Shown: piece after piece, positions 18,910-27,543 of the stretch
Position numbering within the stretch: position 1 is the stretch's first letter
Layout: the number at the start of each line of letters is the position of its first letter
NCBI RefSeq assembly: GCF_003369795.1
Contig: NZ_CP026730.1
Coordinates: 5,199,001 to 5,263,000, forward strand
Length of the DNA stretch: 64,000 nucleotides
Direction: 5' to 3'
Source of the DNA: Streptomyces sp. CB09001
GTDB lineage: Bacteria > Actinomycetota > Actinomycetes > Streptomycetales > Streptomycetaceae
Program-made: the position numbers and the translations under genes
Notes under the pieces: model-generated
The model's database searches: none
Seen by the model: only the letters and a program-made list of their open reading frames with translations
What the model was told of the DNA's origin: nothing

Positions 18910-19677
18910 ATGGACTTCCCGGCACAGACGCACCCCCACCCGCACGGCGGGTGGCCAGGCAACGAGCTGGAGGAGGTGCTGTCCGCCTCCCTCGGCATCC
19001 CGTCGGCCGGCGGCCGGATCGTGGAGGTCCTCGGCCGCAGCTTCCTGTGGATCCCCCTGCCGAACGGCGGCGGCCCGCACAGCGGCCCCCTCGACCTGCC
19101 GTCGCTGGAGATCGACGGCCAGGCCTACGTGCCGGTGTTCAGCTCGGAGGAACAGCTTCGCCAGGTCGCGGGCGCGCACATGGCGTACACCGTCGCCCCC
19201 GCCGCGGAGTTCGCCCGCGGCCTGCCCCCGCAGGTCGGCATCGCGGTGAACCCGGAGGGCGTGGTCGGCATCCCGCTGCCGCCGCCCGCCGTGGCCGAGC
19301 TGTGCCGGGCCGGGCGCACCCCGCTGGACGGGCCCTCCTCCGGCGGCCGGGTCCGCCTCTTCGAGCCGGACTGGCAGGACGACCCGGTGGACTTCCTGGC
19401 CGCGGCCTCCGCCGAGTTCGCCGCCACCGGCGTCGTACGCAGCGCGCGCCGCTGCCTGGCCGCCGTCGAGACCGCCGACCCGGTCCTGTTCGTCGGCGTC
19501 GAACTGACCCACTGGGAGGACGACGCCCGCGCCCTCCCCCTGGACGCCCTCGGCCGAGCCCTCGCCAAGTCCCCCCTGAAATGGCAGGTCAACCTGGTCC
19601 TCCTGGAAGCGGCCCAGGACCCGGTCTGCGACTGGATGCGGGAAAGGGTCCGTCCCTTCTACGAGCGGGACTTGTAG
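18910..19677 (+). CDS. SseB-like protein (first of pair)
   Basis: This 255-residue cytoplasmic protein is of the SseB type (enhanced serine sensitivity protein in E. coli): an N-terminal domain with FLWIPLPNGG, a SseB-core strand set (YVPVFSSEEQL, then GIAVNPEGVVGIPLP), and a C-terminal domain ending MRERVRPFYERDL. The biochemical function of the family is unsettled. A second member with the same C-terminal ending lies downstream. ATG 18910 is preceded by AGGTAGGCAG. Placement beside the serine/glycine genes is suggestive by name but may be accidental. Confidence 0.82.
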   Translation: MDFPAQTHPHPHGGWPGNELEEVLSASLGIPSAGGRIVEVLGRSFLWIPLPNGGGPHSGPLDLPSLEIDGQAYVPVFSSEEQLRQVAGAHMAYTVAPAAEFARGLPPQVGIAVNPEGVVGIPLPPPAVAELCRAGRTPLDGPSSGGRVRLFEPDWQDDPVDFLAAASAEFAATGVVRSARRCLAAVETADPVLFVGVELTHWEDDARALPLDALGRALAKSPLKWQVNLVLLEAAQDPVCDWMRERVRPFYERDL

Positions 19678-19692
19678 ACGCCGGTCAGGGTG

Positions 19693-19774
19693 AGCGCCCC
19701 GAAAGGGGCGCGGGGCTGTGACATGTGCGGCTCCGCCGCGTGGGCGCGACAAGCCACGACGCACCTGCACCCGC
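19693..19774 (+). repeat. Dispersed Streptomyces intergenic repeat with hairpin
   Basis: GCGCCCC-GAAA-GGGGCGC (19694-19711) is followed by CGGGGCTGTGACATGTGCGG and CGCGACAAGCCACGAC. This composite (hairpin plus CGCGACAAGCCACGACG tail) is, from memory, one of the most frequent intergenic elements of Streptomyces chromosomes. It lies between the two SseB-like genes and could serve as a terminator. Confidence 0.75.
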
Positions 19775-19871
19775 AAGACGGCAGCACACCCCGAGCTGGA
19801 AGGCCCCCCGCACCCGGCGGAGCCTTAAGCTGGTCCCCACACCGGGGGAACTTCTCGAAGGGGCGATACGC

Positions 19872-20669
19872 GTGAGCGCCAGCGGCACCACGACCGGACA
19901 GGTCGAGCACATGCTGCGCCAGGTGACGCCCGGGCGCTACGACGCCTACGAGGCCCTGCTGCGCGCCCTCGCCACCCCCACTTCCGGCCAGGTCTGGATG
20001 CTGCTGTGGCACGGCCAGGCCGGCTCCCCGGACGCCCAGTACGGGAACATGGACGTCGAGGGCTACGGCTACGCGCCCTGCGTGACCTCCGCCCAGGAGC
20101 TCTCGGCCAGCGGCTGGAACCGTTCGTACGAAGTGGTCGACGGCCTGGAGGTCGCCCGCGCCCTCTACCCGGACCACTACGGCCTGTGGCTCAACCCGCA
20201 CGCCCCCGGCGGCGGCGTCGGCATCCCCTGGCTCGACCTGCGCCGCATCGCCTCCGGCCTGGACCGCCAGCCCGCCGGGCCCCTGCGGCTGTCCGAACCG
20301 GCCATCGAGATCCCCCAGTTCTACGCCCTGCTCGCGCAGAACGCCCACCGCACCCCGGCGGTCCGTGCGCTGCGCCGTGCCTGGGTGCAGCCGGCGCTGG
20401 GAGCGCCGTACCTCGCCATCGGCCTGGACGTGTACGACACCTCTCCGCCGGCCGTCGACGCGGTGCGCGCGATGATGCAGCAGTCCGTCGGCGCGGTACC
20501 GGACGGGCTGCCGGTGTCGACGGTGGCGATGACCGACGCCCACGACCCGGTCGCCCTGTGGCTGCGCGCCAACGCGCGCCCGTTCTACGACCGTGAGGCC
20601 CACGCGGCGGCCCCCGCCCAGGCACCGGCGGGCGGGTACGGATACCCTCCGGCCGGTAGCCGGTACTGA
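19872..20669 (+). CDS. SseB-like protein (second of pair)
   Basis: This 265-residue protein has SseB family features: an N-terminal QVWMLLWHG strand, GLWLNPHAPGGGVGIPWLDL in the core, a C-terminal domain (LAIGLDVYDTSP) ending ANARPFYDRE, and a Gly/Pro/Tyr-rich tail. It pairs with the preceding gene, with which it shares the domain order and the FYDRE/FYERD ending. GTG 19872 has GAAGGGG upstream. The longer frame from 19725 would translate the dispersed repeat and was rejected. Function is unknown. Confidence 0.8.
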   Translation: MSASGTTTGQVEHMLRQVTPGRYDAYEALLRALATPTSGQVWMLLWHGQAGSPDAQYGNMDVEGYGYAPCVTSAQELSASGWNRSYEVVDGLEVARALYPDHYGLWLNPHAPGGGVGIPWLDLRRIASGLDRQPAGPLRLSEPAIEIPQFYALLAQNAHRTPAVRALRRAWVQPALGAPYLAIGLDVYDTSPPAVDAVRAMMQQSVGAVPDGLPVSTVAMTDAHDPVALWLRANARPFYDREAHAAAPAQAPAGGYGYPPAGSRY

Positions 20670-20984
20670 CGGCGGCGGGGTCCGTCTTCCCCGTCGGAAG
20701 AGGCGATCTTCGCGCGTAGATGGCGACGCAAAGCACCATCTTGTCCTGGATGTCCCAACTCGCCCGTGTCCGGCCCCCGTTACCCACTGTCCGGATAACG
20801 GAACACCTCAAACAGCATCACGGTTGCGCATCCATTCCCCGTCAAGTCTGGCTACAGATCGCCAAAGCGTTGAAGACTCCCGCAACAAGGGGTGGATGCT
20901 CGCCTCTTTGTACGACGGACTGATCACGCCGCTACAGCGGCAAGTGCGGGCCGGCTACCGCCGGTTGAGAGGGGTCCCTGCCAG
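20670..20984 (+). promoter_or_regulatory. Leader region of the peptide-transport operon
   Basis: No gene is supported in these 315 bases. A 67-codon frame (20720-20923) has mixed third positions and no ribosome site, so it was left out. Composition is lower in GC than the flanks, as expected for a promoter region. A GTCCGGATAACGGAAC stretch near 20800 is partly symmetric and could be a regulator site. I could not assign a promoter. Confidence 0.35.
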
Positions 20985-21992
20985 ATGACGGCACCATTGC
21001 ACGAGCCGACCGCGGAAGCGGCCCCGAGTGCGGCAGAGGAAGCGGCGGTCGCCGGCGCCGAGGCCAAGTCGGTACAAGGGCGCTCCCTGGGCCGGATCGC
21101 CTGGGAGCGCCTGAAGCGGGACAAGCTGGCCCTCGCGGGCGGCATCGTCGTGCTGGTCCTCGTCGTGGTCGCCGTGTTCGCGCCCTTGATCACCTCCCTC
21201 TACGGGCAGGACCCCAACGCGTACAACGAGGACATGATCGACCCGCTGTTCGGTACCCCGACGGGTTCCCTGGGCGGCGTCGGCGGCGAGCACTGGCTCG
21301 GCGTGGAGCCGGTCAACGGCCGCGACATCTTCGCCCGCATCGTCCACGGCGCACGGATCTCGCTGCTCGTCGGCTTCCTGTCCGCCATGGTCGCCGTGGT
21401 CCTCGGCACCGTCCTCGGTGTCCTCGCGGGCTTCTTCGGCGGCTGGGTCGACTCCCTCATCTGCCGCGTCATGGACGGCCTGCTGGCCTTCCCGCAGCTG
21501 CTCTTCATCATCGCCCTGGTCTCCGTCATGCCGGACAACATGCTCGGACTGAGCGGCACGGGCGTGCGCCTGCTCATGATGATCGTGGTCATCGGCTTCT
21601 TCGGCTGGCCCTACATCGGTCGCGTGGTCCGCGGCCAGACACTCTCGATGCGCGAACGGGAGTACGTCGAGGCGGCCCGGTCGCTGGGGGCCGGACGGTT
21701 CTACATCCTCTTCAAGGAACTGCTGCCCAACCTGGTGGCGCCGATCATCGTGTACACGACGATGATGATCCCCACCAACATCCTCACCGAGGCGGCGCTC
21801 AGCTTCCTGGGCGTGGGCGTCAAGCCGCCCACGTCGTCCTGGGGGCAGATGCTCTCGAGCGCGATCGACTACTACAAGTCGGACCCCATGTACATGGTGG
21901 TCCCCGGTGTGGCGATCTTCATCACCGTTCTTGCCTTCAACCTCTTCGGTGACGGCGTGCGCGACGCGCTGGACCCGAAGGGCTCCCGCTGA
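20985..21992 (+). CDS. Peptide ABC transporter permease (DppC/OppC type)
   Basis: This 335-residue membrane protein has a cytoplasmic N-terminus with an OppC-type segment (WERLKRDKLALAGG) before TM1, a periplasm-facing loop ending GRDIFARIVHGARISLLVG, and five further TM segments. The EAA loop is EYVEAARSLGAGRFYILFKELLPN and the C-terminus ends GDGVRDALDPKGSR, all typical of DppC. ATG 20985 has GAGAGGGG upstream. It is first gene of a five-gene operon, whereas in most dpp/opp operons the binding protein comes first and the B permease precedes C. Confidence 0.93.
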   Translation: MTAPLHEPTAEAAPSAAEEAAVAGAEAKSVQGRSLGRIAWERLKRDKLALAGGIVVLVLVVVAVFAPLITSLYGQDPNAYNEDMIDPLFGTPTGSLGGVGGEHWLGVEPVNGRDIFARIVHGARISLLVGFLSAMVAVVLGTVLGVLAGFFGGWVDSLICRVMDGLLAFPQLLFIIALVSVMPDNMLGLSGTGVRLLMMIVVIGFFGWPYIGRVVRGQTLSMREREYVEAARSLGAGRFYILFKELLPNLVAPIIVYTTMMIPTNILTEAALSFLGVGVKPPTSSWGQMLSSAIDYYKSDPMYMVVPGVAIFITVLAFNLFGDGVRDALDPKGSR

Positions 21993-22063
21993 CCCTGCCG
22001 TACCGCAAGGCGACCCGTGGCACCTGCACGGGGTCTCTCATCTAATCCGGAGGATCCGAGATC

Positions 22064-23866
22064 GTGACTACCCAACGCACCTCAGGGCGGCGCAAGCAGG
22101 CTTTGGCCGCTGCCGCAGTGGTCGCCGCGCTGCTGACCACGGCGGCGTGCGGCGGAGGCGGCGACGACGACAACGGCGGCGGTTCGAAGAACGGCGCGGC
22201 CGGCTACGACGCAGCCAACAACAAGGTCGCCCAGGCCTCCGAGGCCAAGAAGGGCGGCACGCTGAAGTTCGCCAGCACGCAGGACGCCGACTCGTGGGAC
22301 ACCACGCGCGGCTACTACGGCTTCATGTGGGACTTCTCCCGCTACTACAGCCGCCAGCTGGTCACGAACAAGACCGAGCCGGGTGCCACCGGCGCCGAGA
22401 CCACCCCCGACCTCGCCACCGACGTCGCCAAGGTCTCGGCAGACGGCAAGACCTACACGTACACCCTGCGTGACGGCGTCACCTGGGAGGACGGCAAGCC
22501 GATCACCTCCAAGGACGTCAAGTACGGCATCGAGCGCGTCTGGGCGCAGGACGTGCTGTCCGGCGGCCCGACGTACCTCAAGGAGGTGCTCGACCCCAAG
22601 GGCGAGTACCAGGGCCCGTACAAGGACAAGTCCGCGGACAAGCTCGGTCTGAAGTCGATCGAGACGCCGGACGACAAGACCATCGTCTTCCACCTGCCGC
22701 AGGCCAACTCGGACTTCGAGGAGATGCTCGCGCTGACCTCGGCGTCCCCGGTCCGCCAGGACAAGGACACCAAGTCCAAGTACGGCCTGCACCCGTTCTC
22801 CTCGGGTCCGTACAAGTTCGAGTCCTACAACCCCGGCAAGGACCTGACCCTGGTCCGCAACACCGAGTGGAAGCAGGCCTCGGACCCGGTCCGCAAGGCG
22901 TACCCGGACAAGATCACGATCAAGTTCTTCACCAACGCCAACGACATGGACGCCCGCCTCATCGCCGGCGACTACGACATCGACCTGGCGCAGACCGGTC
23001 TGTCCCCGCAGGGCCGCACCACCGCCCTGAAGGAGCACAAGGCCAACCTGGACAACCCGGTCTCGGGTTACATCCGGTACGCGGCGTTCCCGCAGAACGT
23101 GAAGCCGTTCGACAACATCCACTGCCGCAAGGCCGTGCTCTACGGGGCCGACCACGTCTCGCTGCAGACCGCGCGCGGTGGCCCGGTCGCCGGCGGTGAC
23201 ATCGGCACCAACATGCTGCCGCCCGCCGTTCCGGGCTCCGAGGGCCAGAAGTACGACCCGTACGAGATGTCCGGTGCCAACAAGAAGGGCAACGTCGAGA
23301 AGGCCAAGGAAGAGCTGAAGGCCTGCAACAAGCCGGACGGCTTCAAGACCACCATCGCGGTCCGCAACAACAAGCCGGTCGAGGTCGCCACCGCCGAGTC
23401 CCTCCAGGCCTCGCTGAAGAAGGTCGGCATCGACGTCGAGATCGACCAGTACGACGGCTCGCAGTACGCCAGCGTCATCGGCAGCCCCTCGAACGTGCAG
23501 AAGAAGGGCTACGGCATCATCATCATGGGCTGGGGCCCGGACTTCCCGTCCGTGCAGGGCTACGGTCTGCCGCTGTGGCACAGCGACTACATCCTCGACA
23601 GCGCGAACAACAACTTCGCGATGATCGACGACCCGAAGATCGACGGTCTCTTCGCCGACTACCTGACGGCCAAGGACGACGCGGGCAAGAAGCAGATCGC
23701 CACGGAGATCAACCACAAGGTGATGGAGGGCGCGTACTACCTGCCCTTCGTCTTCGAGAAGTTCATCAACTGGCGCTCCAGCAACATCGCGAACGTGTAC
23801 ACCACCGACGCCTACAGCGGTATGTACGACTTCGTGAACATCGGTCTGAAGAACCCCAAGAAGTAA
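22064..23866 (+). CDS. Peptide-binding lipoprotein (SBP family 5)
   Basis: This 600-residue extracytoplasmic lipoprotein captures di- or oligopeptides for the ABC importer. Lipobox Cys29 (LTTAAC) is followed by a Gly/Asp linker. The family-5 binding domain includes KTYTYTLRDGVTWEDGKPITSKDV, the sbp5 signature, and GFKTTIAVRNNKP in the second lobe. GTG 22064 has GGAGGA upstream. The length is somewhat above the E. coli DppA size. It lies 71 bp after the first permease and 108 bp before the second. Family relatives in Streptomyces include BldKB, but nothing here shows a role in morphogenesis. Confidence 0.94.
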   Translation: MTTQRTSGRRKQALAAAAVVAALLTTAACGGGGDDDNGGGSKNGAAGYDAANNKVAQASEAKKGGTLKFASTQDADSWDTTRGYYGFMWDFSRYYSRQLVTNKTEPGATGAETTPDLATDVAKVSADGKTYTYTLRDGVTWEDGKPITSKDVKYGIERVWAQDVLSGGPTYLKEVLDPKGEYQGPYKDKSADKLGLKSIETPDDKTIVFHLPQANSDFEEMLALTSASPVRQDKDTKSKYGLHPFSSGPYKFESYNPGKDLTLVRNTEWKQASDPVRKAYPDKITIKFFTNANDMDARLIAGDYDIDLAQTGLSPQGRTTALKEHKANLDNPVSGYIRYAAFPQNVKPFDNIHCRKAVLYGADHVSLQTARGGPVAGGDIGTNMLPPAVPGSEGQKYDPYEMSGANKKGNVEKAKEELKACNKPDGFKTTIAVRNNKPVEVATAESLQASLKKVGIDVEIDQYDGSQYASVIGSPSNVQKKGYGIIIMGWGPDFPSVQGYGLPLWHSDYILDSANNNFAMIDDPKIDGLFADYLTAKDDAGKKQIATEINHKVMEGAYYLPFVFEKFINWRSSNIANVYTTDAYSGMYDFVNIGLKNPKK

Positions 23867-23974
23867 CCGGTACACCCGCCGTACGGCACGAAAGGCAGGT
23901 GAAGGCCGGCGCGGCGTGACCGCGGGCCGTCGGACAACCTCCGGCGGCCCGCGGGACGCAGCGGGCCGCAACCC

Positions 23975-24973
23975 GTGCTCGCTTACCTCATCAGGCGGCT
24001 GTTCGCCGCCGCAGTGATGCTCGTGGTCATCATCCTGGTGGTCTTCTGCATCTTCTTCCTCGTCCCCAAGTGGGCCGGGGTCGACATCGCCCTGAACTTC
24101 GTCGGCAAGCAGGCGGACCCCGCCGCCGTCGAGGGTGTGCGGGAGAAGCTGGGTCTGGGCGACCCGGTCTTCGTCCAGGCCTGGGAGTTCTTCAAGGGCA
24201 TCTTCGCGGGTCGCACCTACGCGGCCGGCGGCGACGTGACCCAATGCGCCGCGCCCTGCTTCGGCTACTCCTTCAAGACCGAGCAGTCGGTCTGGCCGGT
24301 GCTGACCGAGCGTTTCCCGGTGACCCTGGCTCTCGCGCTCGGTGCCGCCGTGCTGTGGCTGATCTTCGGCGTGGCCGCCGGTGTGCTCTCCGCCCTCAAG
24401 CGCGGCACGTTGTGGGACCGCGGCGCGATGGTCGTCGCCCTGGCGGGTGTCTCCCTCCCCATCTACTTCACCGGTCTGCTGAGCCTGGCGATCTTCTCCT
24501 ACGGTCTCGGCTGGATCGACGGTGAGTTCGTACCGCTCGAGGACAGTCTCACCGGATGGCTCGGCGGCATGATCCTGCCCTGGATCACCCTGGCCTTCCT
24601 GTACGCCGCGATGTACGCCCGGATCACCCGCGCCACCATGCTGGAGATCCTCGGCGAGGACTACATCCGCACCGCGCGGGCCAAGGGCCTCAAGGAACAG
24701 GTCGTCATCAGCAAGCACGCGATGCGATCGACCCTGACCCCCCTGCTCACCATGCTCGGCATGGACCTCGGCGCCCTGATGGGCGGCGCTATCCTGACCG
24801 AGACCACGTTCAGCCTTCCCGGCCTCGGCCAGAAGGTGCTGGACGCGATCAAGAACCACGACCTGCCCTTCATCCTGGGTGTCGTCCTGATCACGTCCCT
24901 CGCGGTGCTGATCGCCAACCTCGTGGTGGACATCCTGTACGCCGTGATCGACCCCCGAGTGAGGCTCGCATGA
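23975..24973 (+). CDS. Peptide ABC transporter permease (DppB/OppB type)
   Basis: This 332-residue integral membrane protein has TM1 at its N-terminus (LAYLIRRLFAAAVMLVVIIL), a long extracellular segment with paired cysteines (TQCAAPCFG), and a C-terminal permease core. Its EAA loop is DYIRTARAKGLKEQVVISKHAMR. ATP-free, it forms the translocation path with the C-type permease encoded first in the operon. The GTG start at 23975 lies 108 bp after the binding-protein stop. Its stop overlaps the next gene's start (ATGA at 24970), so translation is coupled. Confidence 0.93.
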   Translation: MLAYLIRRLFAAAVMLVVIILVVFCIFFLVPKWAGVDIALNFVGKQADPAAVEGVREKLGLGDPVFVQAWEFFKGIFAGRTYAAGGDVTQCAAPCFGYSFKTEQSVWPVLTERFPVTLALALGAAVLWLIFGVAAGVLSALKRGTLWDRGAMVVALAGVSLPIYFTGLLSLAIFSYGLGWIDGEFVPLEDSLTGWLGGMILPWITLAFLYAAMYARITRATMLEILGEDYIRTARAKGLKEQVVISKHAMRSTLTPLLTMLGMDLGALMGGAILTETTFSLPGLGQKVLDAIKNHDLPFILGVVLITSLAVLIANLVVDILYAVIDPRVRLA

Positions 24974-26067
24974 CCGAACTGAGCAAGAGCGGGGCAGCGG
25001 TGGGCGAGCCCACCGGCAGCTCGCCCGCGCCGACCGCCTTCCTGGAAGTCCGCGACCTCAAGGTCCACTTCCCGACCGACGACGGCCTGGTCAAGTCCGT
25101 GGACGGGCTCTCCTTCCAGTTGGAGAAGGGCAAGACCCTCGGCATCGTGGGCGAGTCCGGCTCCGGCAAGTCGGTGACCTCGCTCGGCATCATGGGCCTG
25201 CACACCGCCGGCCAGTACGGCAAGCGCAAGGCGCGGATATCGGGCGAGATCTGGCTGGACGGCACCGAGCTGCTGTCCGCCGACCCCGACCACGTGCGCA
25301 AGCTGCGCGGCCGCGAGATGGCGATGATCTTCCAGGATCCGCTGTCCGCGCTGCACCCGTACTTCACGATCGGCCAGCAGATCGTGGAGGCGTACCGCAT
25401 CCACCACAAGGTGGACAAGAAGACCGCCAAGCGCCGCGCGGTGGAGATGCTCGACCGGGTCGGCATCCCGCAGCCCGACAAGCGGGTGGACAGCTACCCG
25501 CACGAGTTCTCCGGCGGTATGCGCCAGCGCGCGATGATCGCGATGTCGTTGGTGAACAACCCCGAGCTGCTCATCGCGGACGAGCCGACCACGGCCCTGG
25601 ACGTCACCGTCCAGGCGCAGATCCTCGACCTCATCCGGGACCTGCAGAAGGAGTTCGGCTCCGCGGTCATCGTCATCACCCACGACCTGGGCGTCGTCGC
25701 CGAGCTGGCCGACGACCTCCTGGTGATGTACGGCGGCCGGTGCGTGGAGCGCGGTCCGGCGGAGAAGGTGTTCTACGAGCCGCGGCACCCCTACACCTGG
25801 GGCCTGCTCGGCTCGATGCCGCGGCTCGACCGCGACCAGCAGGAACGCCTCATCCCGGTCAAGGGCTCGCCGCCCTCCCTCATCAACCTCCCGTCCGGCT
25901 GCGCCTTCAACCCGCGCTGCCCGTACGCCGACGTGCCCAAGGACGACGTCACCCGCACGGTCCGCCCCGAGCTGACCGAGGTCGGCAGCAAGCACTGGGC
26001 CGCCTGCCACATGTCGCAGGAGCAGCGGGAGCGTATCTGGACCGAAGAGATTGCGCCGAAGCTGTGA
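24970..26067 (+). CDS. Peptide ABC transporter ATPase (DppD type)
   Basis: This 365-residue ABC ATPase has Walker A GESGSGKS, Q-loop FQDPLSALHP, signature EFSGGMRQR, Walker B LLIADEPTTALD and switch His in VITHDLG. The C-terminal oligopeptide-transporter extension carries the cysteine set CAFNPRCPYADVPK...CHM, thought in this family to bind an Fe-S cluster or metal. It starts at ATG 24970, overlapping the permease stop, and ends in a GTGA overlap with the second ATPase. The two ATPases should form a heterodimer powering the B/C permeases. Confidence 0.96.
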   Translation: MTELSKSGAAVGEPTGSSPAPTAFLEVRDLKVHFPTDDGLVKSVDGLSFQLEKGKTLGIVGESGSGKSVTSLGIMGLHTAGQYGKRKARISGEIWLDGTELLSADPDHVRKLRGREMAMIFQDPLSALHPYFTIGQQIVEAYRIHHKVDKKTAKRRAVEMLDRVGIPQPDKRVDSYPHEFSGGMRQRAMIAMSLVNNPELLIADEPTTALDVTVQAQILDLIRDLQKEFGSAVIVITHDLGVVAELADDLLVMYGGRCVERGPAEKVFYEPRHPYTWGLLGSMPRLDRDQQERLIPVKGSPPSLINLPSGCAFNPRCPYADVPKDDVTRTVRPELTEVGSKHWAACHMSQEQRERIWTEEIAPKL

Positions 26068-27464
26068 GCGACGAAGCCAAGGACGAAGCGGTGTCCATCC
26101 CCGCGCAGAGCGACGGCACCGAGGACAAGTCCGCCGGGACCGCCACCCTCACCAAGGGTGCGGCCCCCGGCGACACCCTGCTCAAGGTGACCGGGCTGCA
26201 GAAGCACTTCCCCATCAGGAAGGGCCTGCTGCAGCGCCAGGTCGGCGCCGTCCGCGCCGTCGACGGCATCGACTTCGAGGTCCGCTCCGGTGAAACCCTC
26301 GGCGTCGTGGGCGAGTCCGGCTGCGGCAAGTCGACCATGGGCCGGCTCATCACCCGGCTGCTCGAACCGACCGCGGGCAAGGTCGAGTTCCAGGGCAAGG
26401 ACATCACCCACCTCGGGGTCGGCGGCATGCGTCCGCTGCGCCGCGACGTGCAGATGATCTTCCAGGACCCGTACTCCTCGCTGAACCCGCGCCACACCAT
26501 CGGCACGATCGTCAGCGCCCCCTTCAAGCTCCAGGGCGTCCAGCCCGAGGGCGGGGTGAAGAAGGAGGTGCAGCGGCTGCTGTCGGTGGTCGGGCTCAAC
26601 CCCGAGCACTACAACCGCTACCCGCACGAGTTCTCCGGCGGCCAGCGCCAGCGCATCGGCATCGCCCGCGCGCTCGCGCTCAACCCGAGGCTGGTCGTGG
26701 CCGACGAGCCGGTCTCCGCGCTCGACGTGTCGATCCAGGCCCAGGTCGTCAACCTGCTCGACGACCTCCAGAGCGAGCTGGGCCTGACGTACGTGATCAT
26801 CGCGCACGACCTCTCGGTGGTCCGGCACGTCTCGGACCGCATCGCGGTGATGTACCTCGGCAAGATCATGGAGCTGGCCGACCGCGACCTGCTCTACAAG
26901 TCGCCGATGCACCCGTACACCAAGGCGCTGATGTCGGCGGTCCCGATCCCGGACCCGGCGAGGCGCGGTGCGAAGAGCGAGCGCATCCTGCTCAAGGGCG
27001 ACGTGCCCTCGCCGATCGCCCCGCCGAGCGGCTGCCGTTTCCACACCCGGTGCTGGAAAGCGACGCAGATCTGCACGACCACCGAGCCGCCGCTCAAGGA
27101 GCTGCGGCCGGGCCAGCAGGTGGCCTGCCACCACCCGGAGAACTTCGAGGACCAGGCCCCGCAGGACGTCGTCCTGCTCACCGCCGCCAAGGAGGCCGCG
27201 GAGCTGGTGTCGGAGGACGCGCTGGCCGAGTCGGCGGCGACCTCGGCGGCGGTGGCCGCGGAGGTCGAGGCTTCGGAGGACACCGCGTCGAAGGGCGCCG
27301 CGTCGAAGGACGCCGCGTCGGACGATGCCGTGTCGAAGGACGCCGCGTCGGACGATGCCGTGTCGAAGGACGCCGTGTCTGACGATGCCGCCTCGGACGG
27401 CGACGAGCCCGCCGCGGAGAGTGCCGGGAGCACCGACGAGGAGCCTCCCGCCAAGGAGAAGTGA
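26064..27464 (+). CDS. Peptide ABC transporter ATPase (DppF type) with repetitive acidic tail
   Basis: This 466-residue partner ATPase has Walker A GESGCGKS, Q-loop FQDPYSSLNP, signature EFSGGQRQR, Walker B LVVADEPVSALD and switch His in IIAHDLS. The C-terminal cysteine region is CRFHTRCWKATQIC...CHHPE. The family normally ends soon after this. Here about 100 extra residues follow: an Ala/Glu/Val helix-prone stretch, then near-perfect repeats of SKDAASDDAV, then an acidic/Pro end. The GTG start at 26064 overlaps the previous stop. A 13-bp terminator follows 25 bp after the stop, closing the operon. Confidence 0.94.
   Translation: MSDEAKDEAVSIPAQSDGTEDKSAGTATLTKGAAPGDTLLKVTGLQKHFPIRKGLLQRQVGAVRAVDGIDFEVRSGETLGVVGESGCGKSTMGRLITRLLEPTAGKVEFQGKDITHLGVGGMRPLRRDVQMIFQDPYSSLNPRHTIGTIVSAPFKLQGVQPEGGVKKEVQRLLSVVGLNPEHYNRYPHEFSGGQRQRIGIARALALNPRLVVADEPVSALDVSIQAQVVNLLDDLQSELGLTYVIIAHDLSVVRHVSDRIAVMYLGKIMELADRDLLYKSPMHPYTKALMSAVPIPDPARRGAKSERILLKGDVPSPIAPPSGCRFHTRCWKATQICTTTEPPLKELRPGQQVACHHPENFEDQAPQDVVLLTAAKEAAELVSEDALAESAATSAAVAAEVEASEDTASKGAASKDAASDDAVSKDAASDDAVSKDAVSDDAASDGDEPAAESAGSTDEEPPAKEK
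27283..27405 (+). repeat. 30-bp tandem repeats encoding the ATPase tail
   Basis: Near-identical 30-bp units encoding SKDAASDDAV (two perfect copies plus diverged flanking ones) sit inside the 3' end of the DppF-type gene. The unit length keeps the frame whatever the copy number, so the tail length could vary between strains. Confidence 0.8.
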
Positions 27465-27488
27465 CCGCGTTCACTACGCTCTGCCCGG

Positions 27489-27521
27489 GAGCCCCCGCCT
27501 TCGTTTGTAAGGCGGGGGCTC
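27489..27521 (+). terminator. Rho-independent terminator of the peptide-transport operon
   Basis: A perfect 13-bp stem (GAGCCCCCGCCTT and its complement) encloses the 7-base loop CGTTTGT. It starts 25 bases after the ATPase stop. Only a short CTTC follows. Confidence 0.85.
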
Positions 27522-27543
27522 TTCGGCAGGTAAGAATGGAAGG

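Noticed and set aside
20720..20923. 67-codon ORF in the leader of the peptide-transport operon
   Set aside because: Mixed third-position bases, no ribosome site, no recognisable sequence. Regarded as promoter-region chance.
22082..24859. 925-codon minus-strand open frame opposite the peptide-binding protein and permease
   Set aside because: The plus-strand genes show lipobox, sbp5 signature and permease loops; the antisense product is a low-complexity Val/Asp/Leu/Arg-rich shadow.
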